Positions 62,701 to 64,000 of a DNA stretch of 64,000 nucleotides are shown here, piece by piece. The stretch is taken from the NCBI RefSeq assembly GCF_905163445.1, contig NC_053197.1, forward strand, positions 7,378,001-7,442,000. The letters run 5' to 3'. Position 1 is the stretch's first letter, and the number at the start of each line of letters is the position of its first letter. The notes under the pieces were generated by a model, which was not told where the DNA came from, made no database searches, and saw only the letters and a program-made list of their open reading frames with translations. Origin of the DNA: Pararge aegeria. Taxonomy: Eukaryota > Arthropoda > Insecta > Lepidoptera > Nymphalidae. Both the position numbers and the translations under genes were made by a program.

Positions 62701-63943
62701 CGGGAGGGACGTGTCCTTAAACATGCCCAGGTCATCAGCCTAGGTCATCCGTGTTGCACGGAAACCGACCCTAAGTTGTAACATAAGTATAATACATACA
62801 ATATAGGTATTTTTTTCATCTCCATGTCATCGGTAACCTAAAAATCCTAGCAAAGCGTTATGCATCTTCTTTTCTTATTCCCATGGCTAGAGGTTAGCAT
62901 GCCCATCCGAGTTCTGTGTCTCTTAATTCTTACAACCCGGGTTCCTTTAGAAGAATTATAAAAATTAAGGTCAATCTACTAACTCCGCGAAAAGCAGTAA
63001 AATCCGTATGGTGTAATTTATAGTTCTTCCTTGTCTTAATATATCATGGAATTCCGCAAAGTAAAACCTGCCTCTATCCAACTTTTGGAAGAAGACTAAA
63101 TGGGCATCTTTTAGTCAAATGCGTCTCATCTTAGGCTACCTTTTCTACATTTTCTATCTTTTTGTACCTTTTCCAATATTTGTGATTGTGGTCAAGCGCG
63201 AGCTAATACAGTATTTGGAAAAACAGCCGATAAAATTAAATCCTAAAATCTATACATTAGGTACATTGTAAACATCATAACAATTACACGAAAACAAAAA
63301 TGTTCATATTATCGGATTGGTAGTTCGGACAAATTTCATGATATATGTACCGATCATCTAAAATAATAATTTATCTAAGTCCTAGGTACCTACCCCTAAG
63401 AACAAACTATAGGACACACATACTATAGGATACATATACAAAGACTATAGGATAGTATAGGTTTACGTAGCAGAAATTAAAAAATAATATTTTATTTGCG
63501 TTAATCGGCACAAACTATAATAACCTAGTTTTACTGGCCTAAAGCTTAGTACCTACTTAGGTAATGTAATTTCACGTAGGTAGGTACCTAACTGTGCCAA
63601 AACCGTGAGAAATGCTTCTGGTTTTAGATCACTGTAAACCGCAACTGACCCTTAATGGTTTTGGCATGACATTTTAAGAAACTCAAGAGCGTGACTGTTT
63701 GAAATTCAGTTACAGTTTTCAGTTTTATTACAATCATCACATAACATCATCATTCTGATTCTTTCAATATTTTCGTGTCACTCTGGCTTAGCTCTCTGGC
63801 TGTCATCTGTCGGGGTTATTTGTGAGTCTAAACCATCCAGGGTGCCACCCAAACCCTTACCGAAAAATTCATTCAAATCGGTCCAGCCGTCTAGGAGTTC
63901 AGCGACATACACACGCACACAAGAAATATATAAAGATATATTT
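62701..63943. other. Intergenic, ending in a short retroelement tail
   Basis: Mostly AT-rich with many GGTACC-centred short runs near 63385-63600. 63860-63935 ('aaatcggtccagccgtctag', 'gttcagcgacatacacacgc') is a tail seen in many lepidopteran elements. Confidence 0.45.
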
Positions 63944-64000
63944 AGCCCCCTACCATCTTAGATTGCATCATAATATCTTGCCATCAGGTGAGATTGTAGT
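63944..64000 (+). repeat. SINE family A, cut by the window end
   Basis: 'ccctaccatcttagattgca' and 'tgccatcaggtgagattgta' are the 3' part of family A in + orientation; the A-rich tail would lie beyond 64000. Confidence 0.7.

Overview
The window looks like nuclear DNA of a moth or butterfly (Lepidoptera). It is AT-rich and dense in interspersed repeats: tRNA-derived SINEs, several with GAT-type tails, 3' ends of CR1- and RTE-type LINEs, short Helitrons with CTAG-T ends, and a hAT-type MITE. It also holds a short run of the insect telomere unit (CCTAA/TTAGG). Genes are split by introns that follow GT-AG rules. No bacterial, viral or CRISPR-like structure was seen.

Three host protein genes can be assembled exon by exon with every reading phase matching. 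(1) An organic-solute-transporter alpha-like (OST-alpha/SLC51A family) membrane protein, + strand, 17764-38683, seven coding exons, 357 residues, with introns up to 8.7 kb full of transposons. (2) A large coiled-coil protein on the - strand, 47589 down to 39813, six coding exons, 1083 residues, with an N-terminal MGN myristoylation-like start and three copies of a charged repeat near the C-terminus. I do not recognise its family. (3) A TJAP1/Pilt (BEGAIN-like) scaffold protein, + strand, 48661-53197, five coding exons, 922 residues, ending in the PDZ ligand ETDV. Genes 1 and 2 converge with about 1.1 kb between stop codons. Genes 2 and 3 diverge from about 1.07 kb of shared upstream DNA. All three chosen start codons have an in-frame stop 15-18 nt upstream.

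Layout: 1-17.5 kb is intergenic and repeat-rich. It includes a 5'-truncated CR1-type LINE (6383-9042) nested in a SINE that has a near-identical inverted partner at 10002-10215. 17.5-38.7 kb is the OST-alpha-like gene. Its introns hold SINEs, a 1.9-kb Helitron with a 140-bp tandem repeat, a 719-bp hAT MITE with perfect 8-bp target duplications, and two inverted Helitrons flanking exons 4-5. 39-53 kb is the compact gene pair. 53.5-64 kb is intergenic with more SINE and LINE fragments and an interstitial telomeric run.

The most interesting items are: a partial tandem copy of OST-alpha exon 2 whose changes are synonymous across ten consecutive codons; the triple-repeat coiled-coil protein of unknown family that shares a divergent promoter with a Dlg-type scaffold gene; and a set of short, nearly perfect foldbacks (14-33 bp stems, 3-11 nt loops), the best being a fully paired 33-bp hairpin at 54749-54817.
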